Source of the DNA: Streptomyces sp. NA02950
GTDB taxonomy: Bacteria > Actinomycetota > Actinomycetes > Streptomycetales > Streptomycetaceae
Assembly (NCBI RefSeq): GCF_013364155.1
Contig: NZ_CP054916.1
Coordinates: 6,383,001-6,447,000 of the forward strand
Direction: 5' to 3'
DNA: 64,000 nt
In this document: one piece after another, positions 41,537 to 49,056 of the stretch
Position numbering within the stretch: the stretch's first letter is position 1
Layout of the letters: each line of letters starts with the position of its first letter
Position numbers and translations under genes: made by a program
Notes under the pieces: model-generated
Told to the model about the DNA's origin: nothing
Databases searched by the model: none
What the model saw: the letters and a program-made list of their open reading frames with translations, nothing else

Positions 41537-42445
41537 ATGGATTACTGCCCTCCCTGCCGACGCCATCTCAACGGCGCCCTCTCCTGCCCCGGGTGCGGGA
41601 AGCCCGTTGAGCAACTCGAGCTGCCCACGGCCACGGCGGGGGCGGCGTCGGACGGGGGAACGGCCGGGGCCGGTGGTGCCTCCGGCGCGCCGTTGTCGCG
41701 CGCGGAGCGGCGCAGGGCGCAGAAATCCCGTCGTGCGCGTGGCTCCCGGTCGGGCCGGGGATCCCGTACGCCCGAGTCGGCGGGTACGCCCGAGGTGTCC
41801 CATGCACCCCACGCACCCGCGCCCGAGCCGTACGAAGTCCCCGAGACCCACGGGGAGTCCGCCACCAGCCGCGCTCCCGACACCGGCCACGCCCCCGCCG
41901 CGAGCCGCCGCAAACCCAAGTCCCGAGGGGTCGTCGGCGGCCGTGCGCGCCGGGCCCGCCCGCGGCGCGGCCGCCGGGTGATGGTCACCGCGGCGGTGCT
42001 GGGCCCGGTCCTGGCCGCGCTGTTCGTGGCGGAGCTGGCGAACGAGGGGTACTTCCGGGAGGCGGCCCCCGCGCCCGCCCCCGAGAAGCCGGTGGCCGAC
42101 CGCGGTGACGGGGTCACGGAGTCCGCCGGACCCGTGCCGCATGACAGCGGTGGGCCGAGCACGGACCCGGCCACCGAGAGCCGCCGCCCGGACAAGGACA
42201 CCAAGGACGGCGACAAGGAGAAGGGCGAGGGCGAGAAGAAGGCGCGGGACACCACCTCGCCCGGTCCCGACCAGCCGACGTCCCACGACCCGGCCCCCTC
42301 CGCCCCGGACGCTGGCGGCCCCGCTTCCACCCGGCCGCGGACCCCGTCGTCGAAGCCGCGTCCGACCGCGCCGGGGACGTTTGTGCCGACCCCGACCCCG
42401 ACCCCGTCCGAGAGATGTGACCGCTTCCTGTGGTGGTGCACCTAG
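41537..42445 (+). CDS. SCO2400-family protein: zinc ribbon plus membrane anchor
   Basis: A 302-residue protein with an N-terminal four-cysteine ribbon (MDYCPPCRRHLNGALSCPGC), a long low-complexity linker rich in Ala/Ser/Pro/Arg, one membrane helix near residue 155 (VMVTAAVLGPVLAALFVAEL) and an extracytoplasmic Pro/Thr/Asp-rich part ending in CDRFLWWCT. This matches the streptomycete SCO2400 family as I remember it; its function is unknown. TAGCCT lies ten bases before ATG, hinting at a leaderless message. The stop codon TAG is inside a CTAG followed by a MITE-like end. Confidence 0.8.
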   Translation: MDYCPPCRRHLNGALSCPGCGKPVEQLELPTATAGAASDGGTAGAGGASGAPLSRAERRRAQKSRRARGSRSGRGSRTPESAGTPEVSHAPHAPAPEPYEVPETHGESATSRAPDTGHAPAASRRKPKSRGVVGGRARRARPRRGRRVMVTAAVLGPVLAALFVAELANEGYFREAAPAPAPEKPVADRGDGVTESAGPVPHDSGGPSTDPATESRRPDKDTKDGDKEKGEGEKKARDTTSPGPDQPTSHDPAPSAPDAGGPASTRPRTPSSKPRPTAPGTFVPTPTPTPSERCDRFLWWCT

Positions 42446-42459
42446 GTCCGGTCCGGTGG
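42442..42459. repeat. CTAG plus MITE 1-like left end
   Basis: CTAG (42442-42445, holding the stop codon of the preceding gene) is followed by GTCCGGTCCGGTGG, which matches 13 of 14 bases of the MITE 1 terminus. No right end is recognisable in the remaining 55 bases before the MarR gene, so this is at most a relic. Confidence 0.4.
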
Positions 42460-42514
42460 CGGCACCCCGCGCGGTCGGGCGCGGCCGGGAGCGGTCCCGG
42501 GGCCCGGAGCGGGC

Positions 42515-42943
42515 CTAGGGCTCGATGCCGAGCATCCGCCGCAGCAGGTCCCGCAGGATCGTGCGCTCGTCGGCCGAGAGCCCGGCGAGCGGCTCGCGCG
42601 CGAAGTCGAGTGAACCGCGCAGCCGCTCCGAGGTCTCCTGGCCCTCCTCGGTGGCCGCCGCCAGCTTGACCCTGCGGTCGGCCGGGTCGAGACGGCGCTC
42701 GACGAGCCCCCGGGACTCCAGCCGGTCCACGATGCCCGTGACGTTCGACGGCTCGCACTTCAGCTGCTGCGCTATGTGCCGCATCGGCGTCGGTCCGCGG
42801 GACAGCAGCCCCAGCACACGGGCCTGCGCTCCGGTCAGGGCGTGCTTGGCCGCCGCGTCCTCGTACTCCTCGTGGTAGCGGGCCACGATAGTGCCGATGA
42901 GCTCGACGACCTCGAGGGTCAGCGGGTCGATGCGCGGTGTCAT
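42515..42943 (-). CDS. MarR-family transcriptional regulator
   Basis: A 142-residue MarR-type repressor: dimer helix LTLEVVELIGTIVARYHEEY, helix-turn-helix LLSRGPTPMRHIAQQLKCEP then SNVTGIVDRLESRGLVERRL, and wing DPADRRVKLAAATEEG. ATG 42943 is only seven bases from TATCCT (minus strand), so the transcript is probably leaderless. It is divergent from the CurA-like reductase gene across an AT-rich intergenic region, a standard arrangement for a MarR regulator and its target. Confidence 0.92.
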   Translation of the reverse strand: MTPRIDPLTLEVVELIGTIVARYHEEYEDAAAKHALTGAQARVLGLLSRGPTPMRHIAQQLKCEPSNVTGIVDRLESRGLVERRLDPADRRVKLAAATEEGQETSERLRGSLDFAREPLAGLSADERTILRDLLRRMLGIEP

Positions 42944-42955
42944 GGACACTAGGAT

Positions 42956-43020
42956 ACCCATTTACTTGACAACATGAAATATCTAGACCCATGATTGTTT
43001 CATCTACTGAAGCATTTCTG
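42956..43020. promoter_or_regulatory. AT-rich divergent operator region of the MarR/CurA pair
   Basis: This 65-bp island is far more AT-rich than its surroundings. It contains TTGACA (42966-42971), ATGAAA (42974-42979) and its complement TTTCAT (42998-43003). It very likely holds the overlapping promoters and the MarR binding site. Confidence 0.6.
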
Positions 43021-43043
43021 ATCCGCTAGGGAGGCTTCCCCTC

Positions 43044-44063
43044 ATGTCCGTCATCCCCGCCACCAGCCGTGAATGGCATCTTGTCGCCCGCCCGGAGGGC
43101 TGGCCGAAGCCGGAGGACTTCGCCCTGCGCGAGGCCCCCGTCTCCGAGCCGGGCCCCGGCCAGGTCCTGGTCCGCAACCTCTACATGTCGGTGGACCCGT
43201 ACATGCGCGGCCGGATGAACGACGTGAAGTCGTATGTACCGCCGTTCCAGCTGGACAAGCCGATGGAGGGCGGTGCGGTCGGCAAGGTCCTCGCCTCCGG
43301 CGTGGACGGCATCGCGGTCGGCGACCACGTGCTGCACGGCCCCGGCTGGCGCGAGTACGCGGTGGTGGAAGGCAAGAGCGCGGTCAAGGTCGACCCGGAG
43401 GTCGCGCCGCTCAGCGCGTACCTCGGTGTGCTCGGCATGACCGGCCTCACCGCGTACGCGGGTCTGCTGGAGGTGGCGTCCTTCAAGGAGGGTGACGCGG
43501 TCTTCGTCTCGGGTGCCGCGGGCGCCGTCGGCAGCGAGGTCGGCCAGATCGCCAAGCTCAAGGGCGCCTCCCGGGTGATCGGCAGCGCGGGCACGGACGA
43601 CAAGGTCCGGCTGCTGGTCGACGAGTACGGCTTCGACGCGGCGTTCAACTACAAGAAGGGCCCGGTCGTCGAACAGCTGAAGGAGGCCGCGCCCGACGGG
43701 ATCGACGTCTACTTCGACAACGTCGGCGGTGACCACCTCGAGGCCGCCATCGACCGCCTCAAGCTGCACGGCCGGATCACCGTCTGCGGCATGATCGCCC
43801 AGTACAACGCCACCGAGCCGCCCGCCGCCCCGCGCAACCTCGCGCTGATCATCGGCAAGCGGCTGCGGATGCAGGGCATGCTCGTGTACGACCACCAGAA
43901 CCTCCAGCAGCAGTTCTTCGAGGAGGTCGGCGGCTGGATCCGCGAGGGCAAGCTGCACTACCGCGAGACGGTCGTCAAGGGTGTGGAGAACGCGGTGGAC
44001 GCGTTCCTCGGGATGCTCCGCGGCGAGAACACCGGCAAGATGATCGTCTCCTTCGAGGACTGA
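43044..44063 (+). CDS. NADP-dependent oxidoreductase, CurA-like (zinc-free MDR family)
   Basis: A 339-residue medium-chain reductase that saturates carbon-carbon double bonds of enones, as in curcumin reductase and leukotriene B4 dehydrogenase. Landmarks: LYMSVDPYMRGRMND, GDHVLHGPGWREYAVV, LGVLGMTGLTAYAGLLEV, the NADP site VFVSGAAGAVGSEVGQIAKLKG and YFDNVGGDHLEAAIDRLKLHGRI. Zinc-binding cysteines are absent, as expected. A divergent MarR gene probably controls it in response to electrophiles or phenolics. A 14-bp-stem terminator follows. Confidence 0.93.
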   Translation: MSVIPATSREWHLVARPEGWPKPEDFALREAPVSEPGPGQVLVRNLYMSVDPYMRGRMNDVKSYVPPFQLDKPMEGGAVGKVLASGVDGIAVGDHVLHGPGWREYAVVEGKSAVKVDPEVAPLSAYLGVLGMTGLTAYAGLLEVASFKEGDAVFVSGAAGAVGSEVGQIAKLKGASRVIGSAGTDDKVRLLVDEYGFDAAFNYKKGPVVEQLKEAAPDGIDVYFDNVGGDHLEAAIDRLKLHGRITVCGMIAQYNATEPPAAPRNLALIIGKRLRMQGMLVYDHQNLQQQFFEEVGGWIREGKLHYRETVVKGVENAVDAFLGMLRGENTGKMIVSFED

Positions 44064-44073
44064 TCGGCGCACA

Positions 44074-44105
44074 CGGTGGCCCCGGGGTGTTCCCCGGGGC
44101 CACCG
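44074..44105 (+). terminator. terminator after the CurA-like gene
   Basis: CGGTGGCCCCGGGG (44074-44087) pairs perfectly with CCCCGGGGCCACCG (44092-44105) around a TGTT loop, 11 bases after the stop codon. Confidence 0.88.
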
Positions 44106-44347
44106 GCGCATACCGGCGCGCTGCGTCGTCCGAGTGAACTGACGTCAACTTCCTTGTGGCATACGCACACGAATGAGGTACTGGAAACAACCAAACGGTG
44201 GGCCGCCCATCCCTCCCGGGGAGAGCGGCCTGCGGATTCTCCGCTCATGACGTGCGGCGGTCAGGCAGTTCGACGCCCTGCCGACTGTGAGGGCATCCCC
44301 CGAGGGATCGCGGTGTCCACTCCCGTATCTCGATGAGGAGACACCTC

Positions 44348-44902
44348 ATGTCCTCACCCGTGCCGAACCAGGACGTCGCGCTCGCGGTCGGCGTGCCGAC
44401 GATCCTCCTCGTTGTCCCGAGCTCCGGGCCGATCGGCGGCGGCAACCCCGTCGTGCTCATCGGAACGAACCTGGACACCGTCACCTCGGTGACCTTCGGT
44501 GGCACCGCGGCCACCATCGTCGCGCAGCCCCCCACCGGGACCGTGCTCATCGTCACCGCCCCGGCGCACGCCGCGGGTGCGGTGCCGGTCGTCGCCACCA
44601 ACCCGTCGGGCGCCAGCGTTCCGGCCGGGTACACCTATCTGGTGCCGCTGCCTCCGCTCGCCTTCCTCATCACCCCGGTCAGCGGTCCGGCGGCGGGTGG
44701 CACCTCGTTCACCATCATCGGTGCCAACCTCACCGGTGCCTCCGTCACCTTCAACGGCACGGCCGCGACCGGTGTCACGGTGGCCGCGGGCGGCGCGGTG
44801 CTGACCGGTGTCACCCCCGCGGGTACGGCGGGCCCCGCCACCGTCGTCGTCACGACCCCCGGGGGCACCGCCACCGTGCCGGGCGGTTACCTCTACGCCT
44901 GA
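44348..44902 (+). CDS. protein made of two IPT/TIG domains
   Basis: A 184-residue protein composed almost only of two immunoglobulin-like IPT/TIG domains: the first has SSGPIGGGNPVVLIGTNL, VTFGGTAATIVAQ and VVATNPSGASVPAGYTYL; the second has VSGPAAGGTSFTIIGANL, VTFNGTAATG and VVVTTPGGTATVPGGYLY. GAGGAG seven bases upstream supports ATG 44348. There is no signal peptide or membrane helix, which is odd for a domain usually found outside the cell or fused to enzymes. Role unknown; binding or assembly is a guess. Confidence 0.85.
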   Translation: MSSPVPNQDVALAVGVPTILLVVPSSGPIGGGNPVVLIGTNLDTVTSVTFGGTAATIVAQPPTGTVLIVTAPAHAAGAVPVVATNPSGASVPAGYTYLVPLPPLAFLITPVSGPAAGGTSFTIIGANLTGASVTFNGTAATGVTVAAGGAVLTGVTPAGTAGPATVVVTTPGGTATVPGGYLYA

Positions 44903-45057
44903 GGACGCCTGAGGACGTCTGGACGTCTCGAGTACGCCCGAGTCCGAGCCGATCGCACCCGGCTCACCGTTCCCCGTCCGGCTGGTCCGGCCGGGGAACG
45001 GCCGTGTGTACGGGGGCCGTACGATGCCGGGGTCCGCTCCGAACCAGACGGGTACCG

Positions 45058-45525
45058 ATGTCCAGCCATCCGCACGACCGCGACGCCGCCCCCAGGGAAC
45101 CGACCCCGCGGACCTCGCCGTCCCCTTCGTCCGCCCCGCCCGTGGGGCGGCGCCTCGCCCCGCTCGTACCCCTCCTGGTGGTGGCCTCGGCGGGGCTGCT
45201 GGCCGCCCATGTCGCCTTCAGCGGCGACACCTTCCAGCACTGCCACTACCTGGGGCCGTCCACCCGGATGTATCTGACCGCCTGGGCCGCGCCCGGGTGT
45301 GCTGTTGCCGCCGTGGTGCTGCTGTTCGCACTGCACCGCACCGCGCGCGGCCGCGGCGGCCTTCCGGTGGCGGGCCGGCGGCGGTGGATGTCCACGACGG
45401 CCGTGTGCTTCGTGCCGTTGCTGCTCCTGGTGCAACTCGCCTTCCTGTACTGGGTCTACCAGCCCGATCCGTCCGGCGGCAACGACTGTTCGGGCCTGGC
45501 CGTGAGCGTGGCTCAGGGGTGGTGA
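45058..45525 (+). CDS. small membrane protein of unknown function
   Basis: A 155-residue protein with three hydrophobic helices (LVPLLVVASAGLLAAHVAF, YLTAWAAPGCAVAAVVLLFAL, VCFVPLLLLVQLAFLYWVY) and a Pro/Ser-rich cytoplasmic N-terminus. Cysteines in the loops (FQHCHYLG, GGNDCSGL) could pair outside the membrane. No family recognised. Convergent with the dioxygenase gene; a hairpin lies between them. Confidence 0.7.
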   Translation: MSSHPHDRDAAPREPTPRTSPSPSSAPPVGRRLAPLVPLLVVASAGLLAAHVAFSGDTFQHCHYLGPSTRMYLTAWAAPGCAVAAVVLLFALHRTARGRGGLPVAGRRRWMSTTAVCFVPLLLLVQLAFLYWVYQPDPSGGNDCSGLAVSVAQGW

Positions 45526-45601
45526 CCGGCGGTGTGACCACGGTGTTCCGGGCCGCGCTTCCGCACCACCGGGGCGGCCGGACCCCCGCGGGGTGAGGGG
45601 C

Positions 45602-45622
45602 CGGCACCGGCGTCCGGTGCCG
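45602..45622. terminator. hairpin between convergent genes
   Basis: CGGCACCGG (45602-45610) and CCGGTGCCG (45614-45622) form a perfect 9-bp stem with a CGT loop. A second, weaker stem (CCGCCGCCG with CGGCGGCGG) follows at once. Confidence 0.65.
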
Positions 45623-45669
45623 CCGCCGCGCAGGACACGGCGGCGGTGCTTCAGCCGGGGCTCGGCGGG

Positions 45670-46449
45670 TCAGGCGTCCGTGTGGACGCCCACCGTGAGC
45701 GTTCCCCGGTATCCGGCCGACGGCGTGCTCCCCAGAGCCGTCACGGTGAGGAGTCCGGCCGCGGTGCCACCGTTGTTGTAGATGCCGTCGCGGCTGAGTG
45801 GCGTGCGCCGGACGGTGTTGGTGGCGTACGGCGACAACCGGGCGACCGCCTCGGTGATGTTCTCGGCGAAGAAGAGCTGACCGGTGTGGATCTCGGTGCC
45901 GCCGGTGAACGAGCCGTCGTCGGTGAGCGTGACATCGGTGTGCACCTTGAGGTGGACATGGATGCAGCGCCCGACGTACCAACCGGGATAGATGCTGGTC
46001 AGCTTGGCCACCCCGTCGGAGCCGGTGAGCACTCCGCCGCGCAGGAAGGTGCGGTTGTCCGGCTCCTGGTGCCCGTTGGCCCCCACGAATCCGGAGTACT
46101 CGCCGAGCGCGTCGGCGTGCCAGATCTCGACGAGCGCCTTGTCGAGCGGCGCGCAGGTGCTGTTGTCGACGACCGTGAGACCGAGCTGGAGCGGTACGCC
46201 CTTCTTGTCCTCCGCGACGTTGGACCGTACGAACGCGTGGTCGAGGTAGTAGGGGCCTTCGGTGAGCTTCTTGGTGAGGGTGCAGATGGCGGTGTCGGCG
46301 GTGCCCGCGCGAGTGCGGGCGGGGGGCGATCCAGGGCGGGCGGCGGCGGTGCCCGCGGCGCCGACTCCGAGGGCCGCCGCGGCGGCGCTTCCGGCGATCA
46401 GTACTCTGCGTCGCCCCAGGGGGGCGGGGGATGAGTCTGTCATGGGCAT
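45670..46449 (-). CDS. secreted intradiol ring-cleavage dioxygenase
   Basis: A 259-residue exported non-heme Fe(III) enzyme of the intradiol dioxygenase family, which opens catechol rings between the hydroxyls. A Tat-type signal (GRRRVLIAGSAAAAALG) precedes the catalytic domain. Metal ligands fit the family: Tyr in LTEGPYYLDH, then YPGWYVGRCIHVHLKVH with a Tyr and the two His. LVEIWHADALGEYSGF is the substrate-binding loop. Secreted relatives in streptomycetes act on lignin-derived catechols. ATG at 46443 is an alternative start. The vdcBCD operon in this window acts on a related pool of compounds. Confidence 0.9.
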   Translation of the reverse strand: MPMTDSSPAPLGRRRVLIAGSAAAAALGVGAAGTAAARPGSPPARTRAGTADTAICTLTKKLTEGPYYLDHAFVRSNVAEDKKGVPLQLGLTVVDNSTCAPLDKALVEIWHADALGEYSGFVGANGHQEPDNRTFLRGGVLTGSDGVAKLTSIYPGWYVGRCIHVHLKVHTDVTLTDDGSFTGGTEIHTGQLFFAENITEAVARLSPYATNTVRRTPLSRDGIYNNGGTAAGLLTVTALGSTPSAGYRGTLTVGVHTDA

Positions 46450-46620
46450 GGAAACGTAGGGACGGTCCCTGTGGGAGACCTGTGAATTCGGCAAAGTCCT
46501 CCCGCGTCAACCCTTCATAATCGCCAACTCGTTTGCCCCCAAAGGGGATTGTCCGGCGCCACAACCGCTTACCGGCGCCCCGCCCGGGATTCCCTGCCCG
46601 GCCGCGTAAGCTACGGCCCC

Positions 46621-47433
46621 ATGCGTGACTTCGCGGCCGGGTTCGGCTATCTGGTGAAAGGACAGCGCTGGGTCGCCCGGCACGGGCGGTGGTGGGGGAT
46701 AGGCATGCTGCCCGCCCTCATCACCCTCGTCGGCTACGCGGCGGCGCTCGTCGCACTCTTCTTCTGGACCGACGACGTCATCGCGTGGGCCACCCCGTTC
46801 GCCGACGACTGGTCCTCGCCGTGGCTCGCCGTCTTCCGCGGAGCCCTCGCGATCCTCTTCGCCGCCACCTGTCTGTTCCTGGCGATCATCACCTTCACCG
46901 CGGTCACCCTGCTGGTCGGCCAGCCCTTCTACGAGTCGCTGTCCGAGGCGGTCGACCGCTCCGAGGACGGCACCGCGCCCGAGTCCGGGCTGCCGCTGTG
47001 GCGTGAACTGTGGATCGGGCTGCGCGAGGCCATCGCCCTGGTGATCCGCGTGGCGCTGTGGAGCGTGCTGTTCTTCGCGCTGGGCTTCGTCCCGGTGATC
47101 GGCCAGACCGCGATCCCCGCGCTCGCGTTCTGCGTGACCGGTTTCTTTCTCACCGAGGAACTGACGTCGATCGCCCTGCTGCGCCGCGGTGTGCTGTTGC
47201 GGGAGCGGCGGCGGATGCTGCGCGGCCGCCGCCTGCTCAGCCTCGGTTTCGGGGTGCCGCTCGCCCTGTTCTTCCTGCTGCCGCTGGTGGCCGTGTTCCT
47301 GATGCCGGGCGCGGTCGCGGGCGCGACCCTGCTGGTGCGCGATCTGACGGGCGAGGCCGAGCCGGTCGGCGGGGACTCGGGCCATCCGGCGGACGCGGTG
47401 GCGGGCGATCCGCCACCGCCGCCGCTCTCCTAG
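46621..47433 (+). CDS. EI24-domain (CysZ-like) membrane protein
   Basis: A 270-residue integral membrane protein of the EI24/CysZ family; CysZ members move sulfate, but the role of actinobacterial members is untested. Landmarks: RDFAAGFGYLVKGQRWVARH at the start, then helices GIGMLPALITLVGYAAALVA, FRGALAILFAATCLFLAIITF and LVGQPFYESLSEAVDRSE, then ALGFVPVIGQTAIPALAF and FFLTEELTSIALLRRG. TAAGCT lies eight bases before ATG and no ribosome site is visible, so the message may be leaderless. The stop is three bases from the stop of the convergent peptidase-like gene. Confidence 0.88.
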   Translation: MRDFAAGFGYLVKGQRWVARHGRWWGIGMLPALITLVGYAAALVALFFWTDDVIAWATPFADDWSSPWLAVFRGALAILFAATCLFLAIITFTAVTLLVGQPFYESLSEAVDRSEDGTAPESGLPLWRELWIGLREAIALVIRVALWSVLFFALGFVPVIGQTAIPALAFCVTGFFLTEELTSIALLRRGVLLRERRRMLRGRRLLSLGFGVPLALFFLLPLVAVFLMPGAVAGATLLVRDLTGEAEPVGGDSGHPADAVAGDPPPPPLS

Positions 47434-47436
47434 CCC

Positions 47437-48705
47437 CTAACCCGCCGCCGCGGTCAGCACGGAGCGCACCTGTTCCGTGATGGCGAGGCGGTTGCGGAGG
47501 AACTCCGGGTCGGTCACCTCGCCGGTCGCCGGGTCGGTGTTCCCGGCGCCGAACTGAAGGACGGGCGTGTGCAGATGGCCGCCCGGCGCCTTCAGCCCCA
47601 CCGCGTCGCGCAGCAGTGTGGCGCGGTAGGCGATCTCGTTGGACAGATAGTCCCCGCCACCGCCCGCGCGGGCCGTCGAACCGGGCGTCGGCCCGTCCGG
47701 ACGCACCACCGGACCGCCGCCGCCCGCCGGTATCTCGGTGACCTCCGTGTGGTCGTACACCGGGAAAGGACCGGTGTCCGCCGCCACGATCCGTCCGTAC
47801 GGAAGCGTGGTGGTCGTCCACTGCGGCCGCGGTGCGGGCGTCGGCACACCGGAGGGGATGGGCACGGTCCCGGTCTCCGACACATTGGCGTTGTCGGGAT
47901 AGCCGCCCCGCCAGGCGCCGTTGGTGCGCTCCACGTCGAAGCGGCCGATCCGGCCCTGGCTCACGGTCATGAAGACATCCGCCCGCCGCGGTCCGGACCG
48001 GAACGACGGCAGCAGTGTCCGCTCGACCGTCCCGTCCGCGAAGTCCGCCCAGCGCACGGGGAACACGGCGGTCTCGATCCGCGCCGGCCCCCGCTTCGTA
48101 CGGATCGTGGTCCCGTCCAGCGCGAGCGCGGCGGCCCCCGAGGGGTTGGACCGGCGCGGATCCGCGTCCAGCTGGAACGGATCGAAACCGGTGACCACGA
48201 TCCGCCTGATCCGCGGACCCGCGGGCAGCTCGATGGAGTCCTCACCACGCGAGCCGCGCTCCAGCGTGGCGAGCAGCGCGGCACGCCGCTCGTCGGACAG
48301 CGGGAATCCGGGCCGCCACTCGCCCAGCGCCCGGGTCATCCCCAACCGCGCCCAGTACAGCGGCCGGTCGTCGTCCCGGCTCAGATCCCCGCCCGCGGGC
48401 CCACGCCCCTGTACCCGCTCCACGGCCCGCCGCCACAACCGCCCTCCGTCGCGCGCCACCACGGTCTCCGCCTCCGCGACGGACCGCACCCCCTCCAGCG
48501 CCCGCGCGAAGTCCGGCGCCACCGTATCGAACCCACTGCGCCGCAGAATCTCCCGCGGCGCGGCCTGATCGAGTCGCCGCTCCTCCACGGTGGGCGAGGC
48601 GGTGGCGGCGCGCGCCTCGGCGGCCACCGGCCCGGCGGACACCAGCGGCGCCGCGGCGATCAGTGCGGCCCCGAAGAGGGCCAGACGGGCGTGAGTTGGT
48701 CTCAT
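47437..48705 (-). CDS. secreted pyroglutamyl-peptidase-like protein
   Basis: A 422-residue exported protein with a signal peptide (RLALFGAALIAAAPLVSAGP). After about 150 residues with no clear domain, a C15-peptidase-like domain begins at RIRRIVVTGFDPFQLDADPRRSNPSG, with FMTVSQGR and SNEIAYRATLLRDAVG then HLHTPVLQFG containing a likely catalytic His. The usual catalytic Cys context (S-N-x-x-C) is replaced by LSNEIAYR, so peptidase activity is doubtful. AAAGGA precedes the start. A MITE sits 29 bp upstream of the start codon and may affect its promoter. Confidence 0.75.
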   Translation of the reverse strand: MRPTHARLALFGAALIAAAPLVSAGPVAAEARAATASPTVEERRLDQAAPREILRRSGFDTVAPDFARALEGVRSVAEAETVVARDGGRLWRRAVERVQGRGPAGGDLSRDDDRPLYWARLGMTRALGEWRPGFPLSDERRAALLATLERGSRGEDSIELPAGPRIRRIVVTGFDPFQLDADPRRSNPSGAAALALDGTTIRTKRGPARIETAVFPVRWADFADGTVERTLLPSFRSGPRRADVFMTVSQGRIGRFDVERTNGAWRGGYPDNANVSETGTVPIPSGVPTPAPRPQWTTTTLPYGRIVAADTGPFPVYDHTEVTEIPAGGGGPVVRPDGPTPGSTARAGGGGDYLSNEIAYRATLLRDAVGLKAPGGHLHTPVLQFGAGNTDPATGEVTDPEFLRNRLAITEQVRSVLTAAAG

Positions 48706-48737
48706 ACGGAGTCCTTTCTCCCGGCCCGGCAGTCTAG

Positions 48738-48923
48738 TGCCGCGTCAGCCAAGGTTCGCCCCGCTCGCCGCCCTGGCACGCTCCCCCAGCTACCGCTGGG
48801 AGGTGCCCCCTCTCGCCGCGTTGGCCGAAAGCCCGAGTAGGCCCACTACGAGTGCTTCCGGCCGCCTTGCGATCGCACGCGCCAGGGCGCCTCGCTACCG
48901 GGCAAACCTTGACTGACGCGGCA
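48738..48923. mobile_element. MITE 3 (186 bp) flanked by CTAG
   Basis: Terminal inverted repeats TGCCGCGTCAGCCAAGGTT (48738-48756) and AACCTTGACTGACGCGGCA (48905-48923) pair with one mismatch. CTAG flanks both ends (48734-48737, 48924-48927). The core shares blocks with MITE 1, for example GCCCGAGTA-GCCCA-TACGAG and CCGCCTTGCGAT. It lies between the divergent peptidase-like and SDR genes, in a 351-bp gap that otherwise holds only a promoter. Confidence 0.82.
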
Positions 48924-48980
48924 CTAGAACGCGTATGCGACGAAAGCAGGAGGGTCACCGTTGTGCCCTGCCCACCACGG

Positions 48981-49011
48981 TTGACTTCGAGCGCGCTCCA
49001 GGTGGTGGGCT
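48981..49011 (+). promoter_or_regulatory. MerR-type promoter with a 19-bp spacer and central dyad
   Basis: TTGACT (48981-48986) and TGGGCT (49006-49011) are separated by 19 bp, longer than usual, and the near-palindrome CTTCGAGCGCGCTCCAGG fills the spacer. Long spacers with an internal dyad are the signature of promoters activated by MerR-family proteins. The SDR gene starts 45 bases downstream. No MerR gene is in the window. Confidence 0.55.
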
Positions 49012-49056
49012 GACGCCACCGCACAGAAGCCCGTCACTCACCTCACGGGGGCCCGC

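Noticed and set aside
42446..42514. A complete fourth MITE between the SCO2400-like and MarR genes
   Set aside because: Only a left-end match is visible; the right side lacks a complementary end.
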